Positions 1 to 6,476 are shown, counted from the first letter of the stretch. The stretch is 9,680 nucleotides of DNA from Planctomycetota bacterium (GCA_026692885.1 JAPLNJ010000327.1:1-9680), one strand, 5' to 3'. Notes: a model not told the origin generated them from the sequence alone. Numbers and translations are program-made.

Positions 1-41
1 GGGAGCCGAAGGCGACAAGACCGTCTCGGCTTCTGGCGACG

Positions 42-485
42 ATGGATCGCATCGCGAGTGCGCTCCAGATGATTGCCCGTGTTCAACGGCCGGAGGTGAC
101 TGAGAAGCCCGTGTTGGCGAACATTGCTGTGTCCATGACAGCGACGGCCGACGCCGAGCAGAATAACAACGAGACAGTCGCCGCGAAGGCAACAGAAACC
201 AGTGGCCAGGCAGTTGCGAGCCTGGAAGCCCAACTCGCCGAGATTCAGGGTCTGCTAAAGAAGCAGGCGAGGCAAGCTCAGGCCGCAGGACGGAAGTCTT
301 ACACGGTGGACGAAGTTGCCGAGCTGACCGGATTTAAGCAGTGGACGATCCGCGATGGATGCAACAGGGGGCGAATCAAGGCGGAAAAAAGCCCAGACCG
401 CAAGTGGCGGATCAGCCAGGAGACGCTTCTGAAGATTCAGGACGAGGGTCTGCCGAAGGAGCGACCTGAAACAGCTTCTCCATGA
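42..485 (+). CDS. Excisionase-like helix-turn-helix protein
   Basis: A 147-residue protein. Residues 58-80 (LEAQLAEIQGLLKKQARQAQ) look like a short coiled coil. Residues 86-135 form a winged helix-turn-helix of the excisionase/MerR type: YTVDEVAELTGF, then WTIRDGCNRGRIKA as the recognition part, then KWRISQETL as the wing. Such proteins bind DNA near recombination sites and steer an integrase toward excision, or act as repressors. The first 57 residues are low complexity. No stop lies upstream in frame within the window and no clear ribosome site precedes the ATG, so the true start may lie further left. Its last 74 bases overlap the end of the convergent integrase gene. Function as excisionase rests on fold and neighbour only. 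Confidence 0.72.
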   Translation: MDRIASALQMIARVQRPEVTEKPVLANIAVSMTATADAEQNNNETVAAKATETSGQAVASLEAQLAEIQGLLKKQARQAQAAGRKSYTVDEVAELTGFKQWTIRDGCNRGRIKAEKSPDRKWRISQETLLKIQDEGLPKERPETASP

Positions 486-1722
486 AAGCCTGCTTGTCGG
501 TTGGAAACAGGTGACGGTACCGCTTCTTGATGGCCTCATCCCCTCGATGCCCCATCCAGGCGTCAATGATGGGGTCAGCCACACCGCGGCGGGCGCAGTT
601 TGAGCAGAACGAGTGCCGCAGGACGTGCCACCCCTTGAGCACTTTCCATTTGCTTCCTGCGATCACACGTTGGAAATGATGCTGGGCTTGGCTTGGGGTC
701 AGCTTCTCGGGCTCGCTCCGCTTACTTCGGCTGTGCGACAACTCCGCGGGTGCGACAATGGTACACACCCCGCCCGGGTGTATCTTGAACCAGTCCATCA
801 TGATTGCCTTGAGCCTGGGATGGATGTTCACTTCTCGGAAAGTCGTGTTGCTCTTGCGACTGCCTTTCTTCTCCCTGATTCTCACGATGCCGCGGTCGAA
901 GTCCCAGTCCTCGATTCTGGAGCGGATGATCTCCGAGCGACGAGCGCCTGTGAACGCCGCGAAGGCTATGGCGGCGTGCAAGAAGTGGTGTTCGCGCTTG
1001 GCCTGGACAAAGCCCACGAACTCCTGGACCTGCGTCTCGTCGAGGAAGAGGCAGTCCCAATACTCTGCCTGCTCTTCCTCACTCAACTTGCCACGCGCGA
1101 TGATCGTTTCGATTTCCTCCCACGTCCGGAAGGCAGGCTTTTCGTCGAGCAGGTTGAGCTTAACCGCCCTCGTCGGTGATGGCCCGACAACGTACTCTTT
1201 AGCCCGAGCCATACCCCATAGCTGAGAGAACGTCCGAAACTCCTTCCTTACTGTCTCGGCCGACAAGGTCCGGCCCCGCTGTCCCTTCTCCTTGCATCGC
1301 TTGGCAGCATACTCTTGTAAGGCGTCCAAGTTGATCGCCGCGATGGGCGTTCGTTCGCCGATGAGTCGCAGGAGGTGGCCTGTGTGAATCCGCTCACCGG
1401 CGATGGTTGAGGGTTCCTTGCCCGCCGTGTAGGCGGCGAAATACTGGTCAACCACCGTCTTGAAATCTACGTTCGCGGAGAGCGTCGGCCTGGCGGTCTG
1501 TTTTCCGCCCGACATCACGAAGTTGATTACTTCCTTGCTCGTGGCTTTCGGGGGCAGGCTGATTCGACCAGTGTCGATGAGGTCAAGTGTTTCTTCGATG
1601 ATCGCCTGTTTGCCCTTCGCCTTGCGTTCACTAGTGGTCTTCAGGGAGGGCTTGAACTGTTTGCCACCCAATCGGAACGAAATATGCCAGGTGCCATCGG
1701 GACGTTGGTGGATGCTTGCCAT
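412..1722 (-). CDS. Tyrosine recombinase (phage-type integrase), left element
   Basis: A 436-residue site-specific recombinase that would cut and rejoin DNA at the attachment site through a 3'-phosphotyrosine. The N-terminal arm-binding region begins ASIHQRPDGTWHISFRL, a core-binding domain follows at about 85-180, and the catalytic domain runs from about 200. Catalytic residues visible: R261 in TGARRSEI, H366 and R369 in WHVLRHSF, H392 in MGHRG, and nucleophile Y402 in KRYRHLF. The frame is open 37 codons upstream, but that extension is hydrophobic and unlike an integrase, and the ATG at 1722 aligns with the start of the second integrase in this window, so I chose it; no Shine-Dalgarno is visible there. 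It reads away from the tRNA fragment, as usual for an element integrase. The C-terminal 25 codons overlap the convergent neighbour. Confidence 0.93.
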   Translation of the reverse strand: MASIHQRPDGTWHISFRLGGKQFKPSLKTTSERKAKGKQAIIEETLDLIDTGRISLPPKATSKEVINFVMSGGKQTARPTLSANVDFKTVVDQYFAAYTAGKEPSTIAGERIHTGHLLRLIGERTPIAAINLDALQEYAAKRCKEKGQRGRTLSAETVRKEFRTFSQLWGMARAKEYVVGPSPTRAVKLNLLDEKPAFRTWEEIETIIARGKLSEEEQAEYWDCLFLDETQVQEFVGFVQAKREHHFLHAAIAFAAFTGARRSEIIRSRIEDWDFDRGIVRIREKKGSRKSNTTFREVNIHPRLKAIMMDWFKIHPGGVCTIVAPAELSHSRSKRSEPEKLTPSQAQHHFQRVIAGSKWKVLKGWHVLRHSFCSNCARRGVADPIIDAWMGHRGDEAIKKRYRHLFPTDKQAFMEKLFQVAPSADPRPESSEASPG

Positions 1723-1759
1723 GGTCGCGTACCAGTGTGGTGAAAGGATGCGGCACAAG

Positions 1760-1781
1760 AAAAAGGTAACAAAAAGGTAAC
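1760..1781. repeat. Perfect tandem 11-bp direct repeat AAAAAGGTAAC
   Basis: AAAAAGGTAAC occurs at 1760-1770 and again at 1771-1781 with no gap. It lies 38 bp upstream of the left integrase start and about 130 bp from the tRNA-derived core. Tandem direct repeats in this position are typical of arm-type integrase sites or of an operator. On the minus strand TTGGCA (1792-1787) and TACCTT (1768-1763) sit 18 bp apart, so the repeats would overlap a weak candidate integrase promoter, which would fit autoregulation. Confidence 0.7.
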
Positions 1782-1798
1782 AGGATTGCCAATGCCCA

Positions 1799-1810
1799 AG
1801 CCACACGGAG
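1799..1810. repeat. 12-bp direct repeat AGCCACACGGAG, copy 1
   Basis: Identical to 2133-2144, 334 bp to the right and on the other side of the tRNA-Leu fragment. It lies in the leader of the left integrase. The two copies flank the presumed recombination core and may be accessory integrase or host-factor sites. Confidence 0.5.
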
Positions 1811-1844
1811 CCGCAATCCAACCAACGAGACAACGCCGTAAAAT

Positions 1845-1864
1845 GTTACCTTAAAACAGTTAAC
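1845..1864. repeat. Inverted copies of the GGTAAC repeat core
   Basis: GTTACCTT at 1845-1852 is the reverse complement of AAGGTAAC from the 1760-1781 tandem repeat, and a palindromic variant GTTAAC follows at 1859-1864. With the tandem copies they give a cluster of related sites on both strands between the left integrase and the tRNA fragment, consistent with several protein-binding sites in an attachment-site arm. Confidence 0.45.
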
Positions 1865-1912
1865 AGAGTAGCACCAACGCGCGAGCAACTCGCCGCCACT
1901 CCACTTGATTTA

Positions 1913-1964
1913 GACTTAGGATCCAGTCCCGCAAGGGGTGCAGGTTCAAATCCTGTCTCTCGCA
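1913..1964 (+). pseudogene. 3' half of tRNA-Leu(UAG): integration site core
   Basis: From the anticodon loop on, the sequence folds as the 3' half of a leucine tRNA: loop CTTAGGA with anticodon TAG (1917-1919), 3' strand of the anticodon stem TCCAG, long variable arm TCCC-GCAA-GGGG, T arm GCAGG-TTCAAAT-CCTGT, acceptor strand CTCTCGC and discriminator A1964, with no encoded CCA. The matching 5' half (acceptor GCGAGAG and D arm) is absent upstream, and the 5' anticodon-stem strand pairs imperfectly. It is therefore a displaced fragment, not a gene. Tyrosine recombinases often cross over in the anticodon loop, which fits the point where tRNA identity begins. Confidence 0.82.
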
Positions 1965-2009
1965 TCTTCTTTCCTCGTAATATTTTGCGGAGATCTTGTC
2001 TTCCCTGAT

Positions 2010-2030
2010 CGGCCCTAGAATATAGGGCCG
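2010..2030. other. 8-bp inverted repeat between tRNA fragment and second integrase
   Basis: CGGCCCTA (2010-2017), loop GAATA, TAGGGCCG (2023-2030): a perfect 8-bp stem with a 5-base loop. A further GGCCCT copy sits at 2033-2038. No T-run follows on either strand, so it is a poor intrinsic terminator; a protein site or transcript hairpin is as likely. Confidence 0.4.
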
Positions 2031-2086
2031 GTGGCCCTGGGTGCCTCAAAAGTGACCCATCGGGCAGTCGTGTTGCACCGTGTGGC

Positions 2087-2114
2087 ACACGGGTGGGACG
2101 GTCCCAACCCGTGT
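2087..2114. other. Large imperfect palindrome upstream of the second integrase
   Basis: ACACGGGT-GGGAC (2087-2099), centre G2100, then GTCCC-A-ACCCGTGT (2101-2114): 13 pairs with one bulged A at 2106. It overlaps a separate 7-bp palindrome CCGTGTG-G-CACACGG (2078-2092), so the two can form mutually exclusive pairings in RNA. It ends 40 bp before the second integrase start and is a candidate operator, recombinase site or leader structure. Confidence 0.5.
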
Positions 2115-2132
2115 TGCATTGACCAAGTGTCT

Positions 2133-2144
2133 AGCCACACGGAG
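2133..2144. repeat. 12-bp direct repeat AGCCACACGGAG, copy 2
   Basis: Identical to 1799-1810. Its last four bases, GGAG, are also the likely Shine-Dalgarno of the second integrase, 10 bases before the ATG at 2155. The core CACACGG also occurs in the palindrome at 2078-2092. Confidence 0.5.
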
Positions 2145-2154
2145 TGCCGAATTT

Positions 2155-3438
2155 ATGGCCAACATCGGGAAGAAGGGAAATGTCTTTGTCGTCCGGTTCC
2201 GATTCCGCGACCGGGAGTTCAAACGGTCGTTAAAAACGACCGACCAGCGGGAAGCCGAAGCCGCCCGCCACGCCGCCGAGTGGACCATCCACCGGATCCT
2301 GACCGGGCAGGTCGAAGTGCCACCCAACATCGACGTCGGTGATTTCATCGTCAGCGGCGGACTGCTACGGCAGCTTCCCGACGTAACGCGGGCTCCGCCA
2401 TTCCCGACCACGGGGGAACTGATCACGCGCTACCTGGAAAGCAAGGAAAACACGATCTCCGAGAGTTACCTCGGCAGCCAGCGAATTCACCTGCGGCACC
2501 TGACCAAGCACCTGGGCGAGCTCGTCCACAGGCCCTGCAACGCGGTCAGGCAAAGAAACGTGGAGGAGTATCTGTTGGCGCGTCTCAAGATTCGTGATCC
2601 CGGCACGGTCGCCCGCGAGCGTGTCACGATCCGCGAATTCTACAAATGGGTGCATTCGCGGAAGGATGTCCCCACCTTCGATTCTCCGATTGTCGGTCTG
2701 CCGACGTTCAAGACCAGCCGCGATCGGGACCCGTTCCGCACCACCGGCGAGGTCGAGGCGTTGGTCGAACGTGGCGGGCTGACCGACGAACAAGCATCGG
2801 AACTTTGGGACTGCCTTTATCTCACGCCGGAAGAAATTGCCGACCTGCTGGCAACGGTTCGAGAACGTGCCGAGGACCAGATGTCATTCCTGCTGCACGC
2901 GATACCCGCCTACACGGGCATGCGACGCGGCGAAGTGCTCAGGCTCCGCTGGGTGGACGTCGATCTCGACCACGGCTACATTACCGCTCGTAGCCGCAAG
3001 CAGTCGCGCAAGCGCCAGGAGACATCGCGGCGGATCGAACTGCACCCTGAGTTGCGGCAGCACCTGCTGGAGTGGCAGGCCGATCGCAAGCGGGGGCAAT
3101 TCGTCATCTGCCACGGCGAGACCCTGGCGCCGTTGGCTCCCGACAAGGCCAACCGGTATTTCTGGGCGCCGATGCGGCGAACGACTTGGTGCCTCGATTC
3201 ACACCGGAACTGGTTCAAGATCGGGTTCCATTCGTATCGCCACAGCTTCGCCTCGAACCTTGCGGCCGCGGGGGTCGACCAGCGGATCATTGACGAGTTC
3301 ATGGGGCATCAGACCGAGGAGATGCGAAAACGATACCGGCACCTGTTCCCGAAGAACCGAAGATCGGCGATCGAATGCTTCTCGCTCACGAAAGCTGGCA
3401 CGTCGGAAGCCCGGTCGCTACCAACGAGCGGGGGCTAG
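2155..3438 (+). CDS. Tyrosine recombinase (phage-type integrase), right element
   Basis: A 427-residue site-specific recombinase. The N-terminal arm-binding part begins MANIGKKGNVFVVRFRFRD, the core-binding domain spans about 85-180 and the catalytic domain begins near 195. Catalytic residues visible: R257 in TGMRRGEV, H359 and R362 in FHSYRHSF, H385 in MGHQT, and nucleophile Y394 in KRYRHLF. It is a homologue of the left integrase throughout (shared blocks include WDCL-L near 218, RKRYRHLFP at the end and SLKTT near 25) but clearly diverged, so it is not a recent duplicate. An ATG 25 codons upstream is open, but the start at 2155 matches the family N terminus and has GGAG 10 bases ahead. It is transcribed divergently from the left integrase; the next gene starts 89 bp downstream. 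Confidence 0.95.
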   Translation: MANIGKKGNVFVVRFRFRDREFKRSLKTTDQREAEAARHAAEWTIHRILTGQVEVPPNIDVGDFIVSGGLLRQLPDVTRAPPFPTTGELITRYLESKENTISESYLGSQRIHLRHLTKHLGELVHRPCNAVRQRNVEEYLLARLKIRDPGTVARERVTIREFYKWVHSRKDVPTFDSPIVGLPTFKTSRDRDPFRTTGEVEALVERGGLTDEQASELWDCLYLTPEEIADLLATVRERAEDQMSFLLHAIPAYTGMRRGEVLRLRWVDVDLDHGYITARSRKQSRKRQETSRRIELHPELRQHLLEWQADRKRGQFVICHGETLAPLAPDKANRYFWAPMRRTTWCLDSHRNWFKIGFHSYRHSFASNLAAAGVDQRIIDEFMGHQTEEMRKRYRHLFPKNRRSAIECFSLTKAGTSEARSLPTSGG

Positions 3439-3454
3439 GACGCACCCGGCGTCC
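3438..3454. other. Small hairpin at the end of the second integrase gene
   Basis: GGACGC (3438-3443), loop ACCCG, GCGTCC (3449-3454), beginning on the last base of the stop codon. No T-run follows, so a rho-independent stop is unlikely and read-through into the next gene is plausible. Confidence 0.3.
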
Positions 3455-3527
3455 ATGCAAAATGGAGATTTCGTAACGTGCGAAGTTGCCCAGTCCTCAC
3501 ACTGGCTTGCGGCCATGAGGGATGATA

Positions 3528-5759
3528 ATGACTGATCCACGCCTCTGGGACGGCAGTGTTCTTGGTGATCTGGTGGGCCTGCACCTATTCCATGATTCCG
3601 ACTCGCACGTTTCTATCATGGCAGCGAAATCGGAGTCGGCGGAGGCGATTGTCCACGGAGATCAAATGGCCGAGTTCCTGCAAAAGCACGACCGCGCCTG
3701 GTTAGTTTGTCAGGACGCGGCGTTCGTCTTCTGGGCATTTCGCGACGTGTTTCAGCGGGGGCAGCCCCAGTGCCTACCCTTGCTGGAGGATCTGGTCGAC
3801 AGGAACCAGATCCAGGATGTCACGCTGCTCGACCAGCGGTGCCGCCTTGTCATGGAGGGTGTCTTTGCCCCGCAGAGAGACCTGGAGCGACTGTATTTGC
3901 ATTATTGCGGCCGAGACGCAAACCGGAGCACGACGGAACAATCGGCCGCTCCCCCGCCAACGAGACTACCTCCGGCAAAGGACATGGTGGAACGGGCGGC
4001 AAAGGTGCTCGCGGTCTACAAGGCAATTCGTGAGCCGGCGAAGAGCCTTGCCGAATGGCGCGAACAAGCAGCCGTGCCGCCTAGTGATGTGAACGCGGCG
4101 GCGGGGGATGCGGGCTCGGCATCAGAGGACACAATCACACCGGGAATGGCCGCAGCCGCGGCGTGTATCGCCGCACACGCGGCGGCCGTGAAGGCAAGGT
4201 TTGGCGAGGCCTCGGGCGCGGTGGCTGAGGACGCGGGTGAGGTGGTTGAGGACGTGCCAGCGGCGGCTGGGGACAGTGGCCCTTTCGGCGGCGGCATCGA
4301 TGTCAAAGGCGCGATCGCGGCCCATTTGATGGTTCGATTGGGCGTCTGCATTGTCCCAGAAAGTCTCATCGACGTCGACCAGAAGGCGAAGGACGAATAC
4401 GATGCAGCGATCCGTGCTCTAGCCAGCGACGAACATGCGCGCCACGTCTTTGCCCCCGACGGAAGACGGGTACGTCAAGACGGATCACTTTCCGTTGATT
4501 CGGCGCAGCTGACCAAGTGGCTGTGGCATATCTTCGAAGGCTTCTGTGATGTCCACAACGCAAGGTGGCTGGAACCACTCGGCGAAGCTGGTGAGATTTC
4601 GACGAATCCGCGGCATTGGGACGTGCTGGCCCGTTGTTCTCGATTGTTGCAGGCCTGGGCGACCTTGGTGGCCGCGGGTCGCGCCCAACACTGGATTCGG
4701 GAAAACGATTCCGAATGCCATATTCAGCCGGTGTACGAGATCGTCCCTACGCTTCGTTCTTCAATCCCTGATCTGGAGTACCTGCGGTCGCTAGGATTGA
4801 AGTGTGTTCCGCGGTCAGACCACAAGTTTCTGGTCGCCAGCGTCGACCATCTGGAACTGCGATGTTTTGCCCACAACTGCGGGTTGCGCTACCATCGGCC
4901 CGACGTCTACTTGGCGTGGCTGTTCCGAGATGGCGACGATCCGATTGCTCTCACCGCTGAAAGGCTCTACGACCTCGCGTCTACCGGCGACACCTCGACG
5001 GAAGTCTCTTTTGACAAACTGAAGCGGATGTCACCCGGGGATCACAGTCGTTGGATTAAGACCGCAACAATCCTTCTGTTCGCGGTACCGCGGTGCCTCA
5101 GCATCACCCAAGTCCGAGAACTACTGCGCGCGGAGGTAGACCCGGCAATGGGCGAGGCCACTGTCCAGAACTTGTATGACAACCTGGTGCACAAAATCCA
5201 CCGGGAACTCGAATTTTTCTTGGAGGACACCACACTCGAAACTCTGAAGAACCACTGTGACGCATCGGTATCGGAGATTCTCGACCGGATGTCGCCTGGG
5301 GAGGCGGTACCAGAGAACCCAGGGGCGTTTCTGCGCAATTTTCTGGCAGGCAAGAGGGATGACGAGCGGTTCTGGAGCATGCTGCGACCCACGGCACGGG
5401 GAGAATGGGCGCGTACCGTAGCCCAGAGATCGAAAGGCCGTCGGGAAGCCTATTATGTTCTCCGTAATTCTCCGTACACGCTTTCCGGCTACGTCGGTCG
5501 GCCGGCGTACTGCACGCACAGCCGTGGTGCTGAGCACGTCCTGTTAGCGGACGAAACTCGAAAGAAGATCGCGTATTGCTTGGCAGTCGCGGGCTACACG
5601 TTGGTAGCGGTAGCAGGCGACGAGTTCGTGATCGAGATGCCGGACGGCGGAGAAATCCAGCAGGAAGAGATAAGGTCCGTCGTCCACGATGCAGTCGAGG
5701 AGACACTATCGGACGTCGGACTCGATTCGTGCCATTGCCAAGAGGCAAGTGTATGGTGA
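3528..5759 (+). CDS. Divergent family A DNA polymerase homologue, probably inactive
   Basis: A 743-residue protein with the order of a phage/plasmid-type DNA polymerase A. An exonuclease-like domain (about 1-125) keeps a shape like the Exo II region at 61-69 (CQDAAFVFW, usual Asp replaced by Val) and D97. An Ala-rich linker spans about 165-250. The polymerase part shows TLRSSIPDLEYL at 408-419 (family TGR-SS-PNLQN), motif A as LVASVDHLELRCFAH at 435-449, R508 and K511 in motif B, and motif C as AGDEFVIEMP around D698-E699 (family HDE). In motif A the catalytic Asp position is Ser438. The loss of that Asp and of several exonuclease residues suggests no synthesis or proofreading; D440 is a shifted possible substitute. 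GAGG at 3517-3520 sits 7 bases before the ATG at 3528 but 1 base before that at 3522, so 3528 is preferred. Homology rests on motif order read by eye. Confidence 0.78.
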   Translation: MTDPRLWDGSVLGDLVGLHLFHDSDSHVSIMAAKSESAEAIVHGDQMAEFLQKHDRAWLVCQDAAFVFWAFRDVFQRGQPQCLPLLEDLVDRNQIQDVTLLDQRCRLVMEGVFAPQRDLERLYLHYCGRDANRSTTEQSAAPPPTRLPPAKDMVERAAKVLAVYKAIREPAKSLAEWREQAAVPPSDVNAAAGDAGSASEDTITPGMAAAAACIAAHAAAVKARFGEASGAVAEDAGEVVEDVPAAAGDSGPFGGGIDVKGAIAAHLMVRLGVCIVPESLIDVDQKAKDEYDAAIRALASDEHARHVFAPDGRRVRQDGSLSVDSAQLTKWLWHIFEGFCDVHNARWLEPLGEAGEISTNPRHWDVLARCSRLLQAWATLVAAGRAQHWIRENDSECHIQPVYEIVPTLRSSIPDLEYLRSLGLKCVPRSDHKFLVASVDHLELRCFAHNCGLRYHRPDVYLAWLFRDGDDPIALTAERLYDLASTGDTSTEVSFDKLKRMSPGDHSRWIKTATILLFAVPRCLSITQVRELLRAEVDPAMGEATVQNLYDNLVHKIHRELEFFLEDTTLETLKNHCDASVSEILDRMSPGEAVPENPGAFLRNFLAGKRDDERFWSMLRPTARGEWARTVAQRSKGRREAYYVLRNSPYTLSGYVGRPAYCTHSRGAEHVLLADETRKKIAYCLAVAGYTLVAVAGDEFVIEMPDGGEIQQEEIRSVVHDAVEETLSDVGLDSCHCQEASVW

Positions 5760-5817
5760 ATGCACCGAACCGCGACTTGCGTTGCGTACTGTGGCAGTGC
5801 GATTTCGTGCTGGGGAA

Positions 5818-5846
5818 TTGACACACGAAGCGATATTAGGTAGATT
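5818..5846 (+). promoter_or_regulatory. Sigma70-type promoter
   Basis: A perfect -35 box TTGACA (5818-5823), a 17-bp spacer, and a -10 box TAGATT (5841-5846, four of six matches). Transcription would start near 5853 and cover the helix-turn-helix gene and, as all later genes are co-oriented, possibly the Cys-rich protein and the topoisomerase-like pair. A consensus -35 at ideal spacing in a high-GC window is unlikely to be chance, but this is unproven. Confidence 0.55.
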
Positions 5847-5853
5847 ACGGAGT

Positions 5854-5892
5854 AATGCAGGCGGTTTGCCTGCCAATGCAGCGAGGCCTGCC
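5854..5892. repeat. Tandem repeat with inverted-repeat character at the promoter
   Basis: Two adjacent units share both ends: AATGCAG-GCGGTTT-GCCTGCC (5854-5874) and AATGCAG-CGAG-GCCTGCC (5875-5892), differing only in the central spacer (7 versus 4 bases). Each unit is itself an inverted repeat (GCAGGC/GCCTGC with a 5-base loop; GCAG/CTGC). It starts 8 bp after the -10 box, where a repressor would block transcription start. The natural candidate binder is the helix-turn-helix protein encoded next, which is an inference. Confidence 0.6.
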
Positions 5893-6110
5893 GGGGTTAG
5901 CTGCAGTTTCCCGCCGAATTGCTCGGCCCCAACTTATCCGGCCTTCGGTAGCGTGGCGCTGGTTCACTAGCGACTACGGCCATTCTGGGGTTTCTTCCCC
6001 TCCGGTTGGGATGCGCTATTTGGATCGGGTATCTCCTTCCGCCGTTGTGGCCCTTCTGTCCATCGTTCTCGCTTCCGATGTTTGTTTTTCATCAGGAGCA
6101 TTGGGACACC

Positions 6111-6476
6111 ATGACAGAGACGACTCTATTCCCCCACGGTGATCTGGAGCTTTCGTCAGTCACCCCACCATTGGGAATTGCCGCTGCGATCGCGGAGATT
6201 CGTGGCGTCGTTTTGGAAATCCGTGACCGCGTCGCCGGCGTTCACAAGAGCCACCTTACGGTCGAAGAACTCGCCGACACTGTAGGTCGGTCGCCGTACA
6301 CGGTTCGGAAGTGGATCAAGCTGGGCTTGGTTCGCGCGGAGCGTATCAGCGGAACTGGCCCCCGGGGCCGGTTGCTAATTCCGTATGAGGAACTGGCGAC
6401 TCTGGTTGGCCAGGGCCGTGGCGCGAGCATTCCGGGCCACGTCGGCCAGAAGTCGGGAGGTGGCCGCGAGGAGTGA
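6111..6476 (+). CDS. Excisionase-like helix-turn-helix protein, right element
   Basis: A 121-residue DNA-binding protein. Residues 23-43 form a helical segment (AAAIAEIRGVVLEIRDRVAG) and residues 47-99 a winged helix-turn-helix of the excisionase/MerR type: LTVEELADTVGRS, then PYTVRKWIKLGLVRAERI as recognition helix, then RGRLLIPYEELATLV as wing. It has the same helix-then-HTH plan as the protein at 42-485, but the sequences are diverged. Open reading continues 35 codons upstream with hydrophobic, family-unlike residues; the ATG at 6111 with AGGAG 12 bases ahead is preferred. The long leader with a promoter and tandem repeat suggests it is autoregulated. Role as excisionase or repressor is inferred from fold and context. 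Confidence 0.75.
   Translation: MTETTLFPHGDLELSSVTPPLGIAAAIAEIRGVVLEIRDRVAGVHKSHLTVEELADTVGRSPYTVRKWIKLGLVRAERISGTGPRGRLLIPYEELATLVGQGRGASIPGHVGQKSGGGREE

Larger units (their letters stand above)
1..1964. mobile_element. Right end of an integrated element at tRNA-Leu (left element, partial)
   Basis: The stretch holds an excisionase-like helix-turn-helix gene, a tyrosine recombinase reading away from the tRNA fragment, integrase-arm-like repeats, and ends in the 3' half of a tRNA-Leu gene. When an element integrates inside a tRNA gene read left to right, the displaced tRNA 3' half is left at the right end of the element, so the element should extend leftwards out of the window to a complete tRNA-Leu(UAG). 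The left boundary is not visible. This is an inference from layout; the exact crossover point is placed in the anticodon loop only because tRNA identity seems to begin there. Confidence 0.6.
5760..6110 (+). other. 351-bp non-coding stretch with promoter and leader
   Basis: No convincing gene is present; the open frames here look like extensions of neighbours without family character. It holds a sigma70-type promoter (5818-5846), a tandem repeat at the expected transcription start (5854-5892), and then about 220 bases of leader before the helix-turn-helix gene. A further inverted repeat, TGCAGC at 5877-5882 with GCTGCA at 5900-5905, could fold in the transcript. I see nothing recognisable in 5906-6090. 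Confidence 0.5.

Noticed and set aside
613..1179. Plus-strand 188-codon open frame
   Set aside because: It lies entirely inside the integrase gene on the other strand, whose catalytic residues are all in place; no family character of its own.
1880..1964. A complete tRNA-Leu gene
   Set aside because: The 5' acceptor strand and D arm are missing upstream and the 5' anticodon-stem strand mispairs; only the 3' half is tRNA.
1846..2088. Minus-strand open frame of 80 codons over the tRNA fragment, containing RETGFEPAPLAGLDPKSKSS
   Set aside because: This peptide is the translation of the reverse strand of the tRNA-Leu 3' half, a well-known false gene type; the tRNA reading explains the bases.
2837..3535. 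Plus-strand 232-codon open frame in another frame of the second integrase
   Set aside because: It overlaps the integrase catalytic domain, is Ser/Arg/Thr-rich low-complexity, and has no ribosome site.
5104..5826. Minus-strand 240-codon open frame
   Set aside because: It is antisense to the C-terminal polymerase domain including motif C and is Arg/Pro/Ser-rich, as typical of shadow frames in GC-rich DNA.
6006..6110. Longer N terminus for the second HTH gene (start at 6006)
   Set aside because: The extra 35 residues are hydrophobic and unlike the family, and the ATG at 6111 begins a normal N terminus with AGGAG ahead of it.
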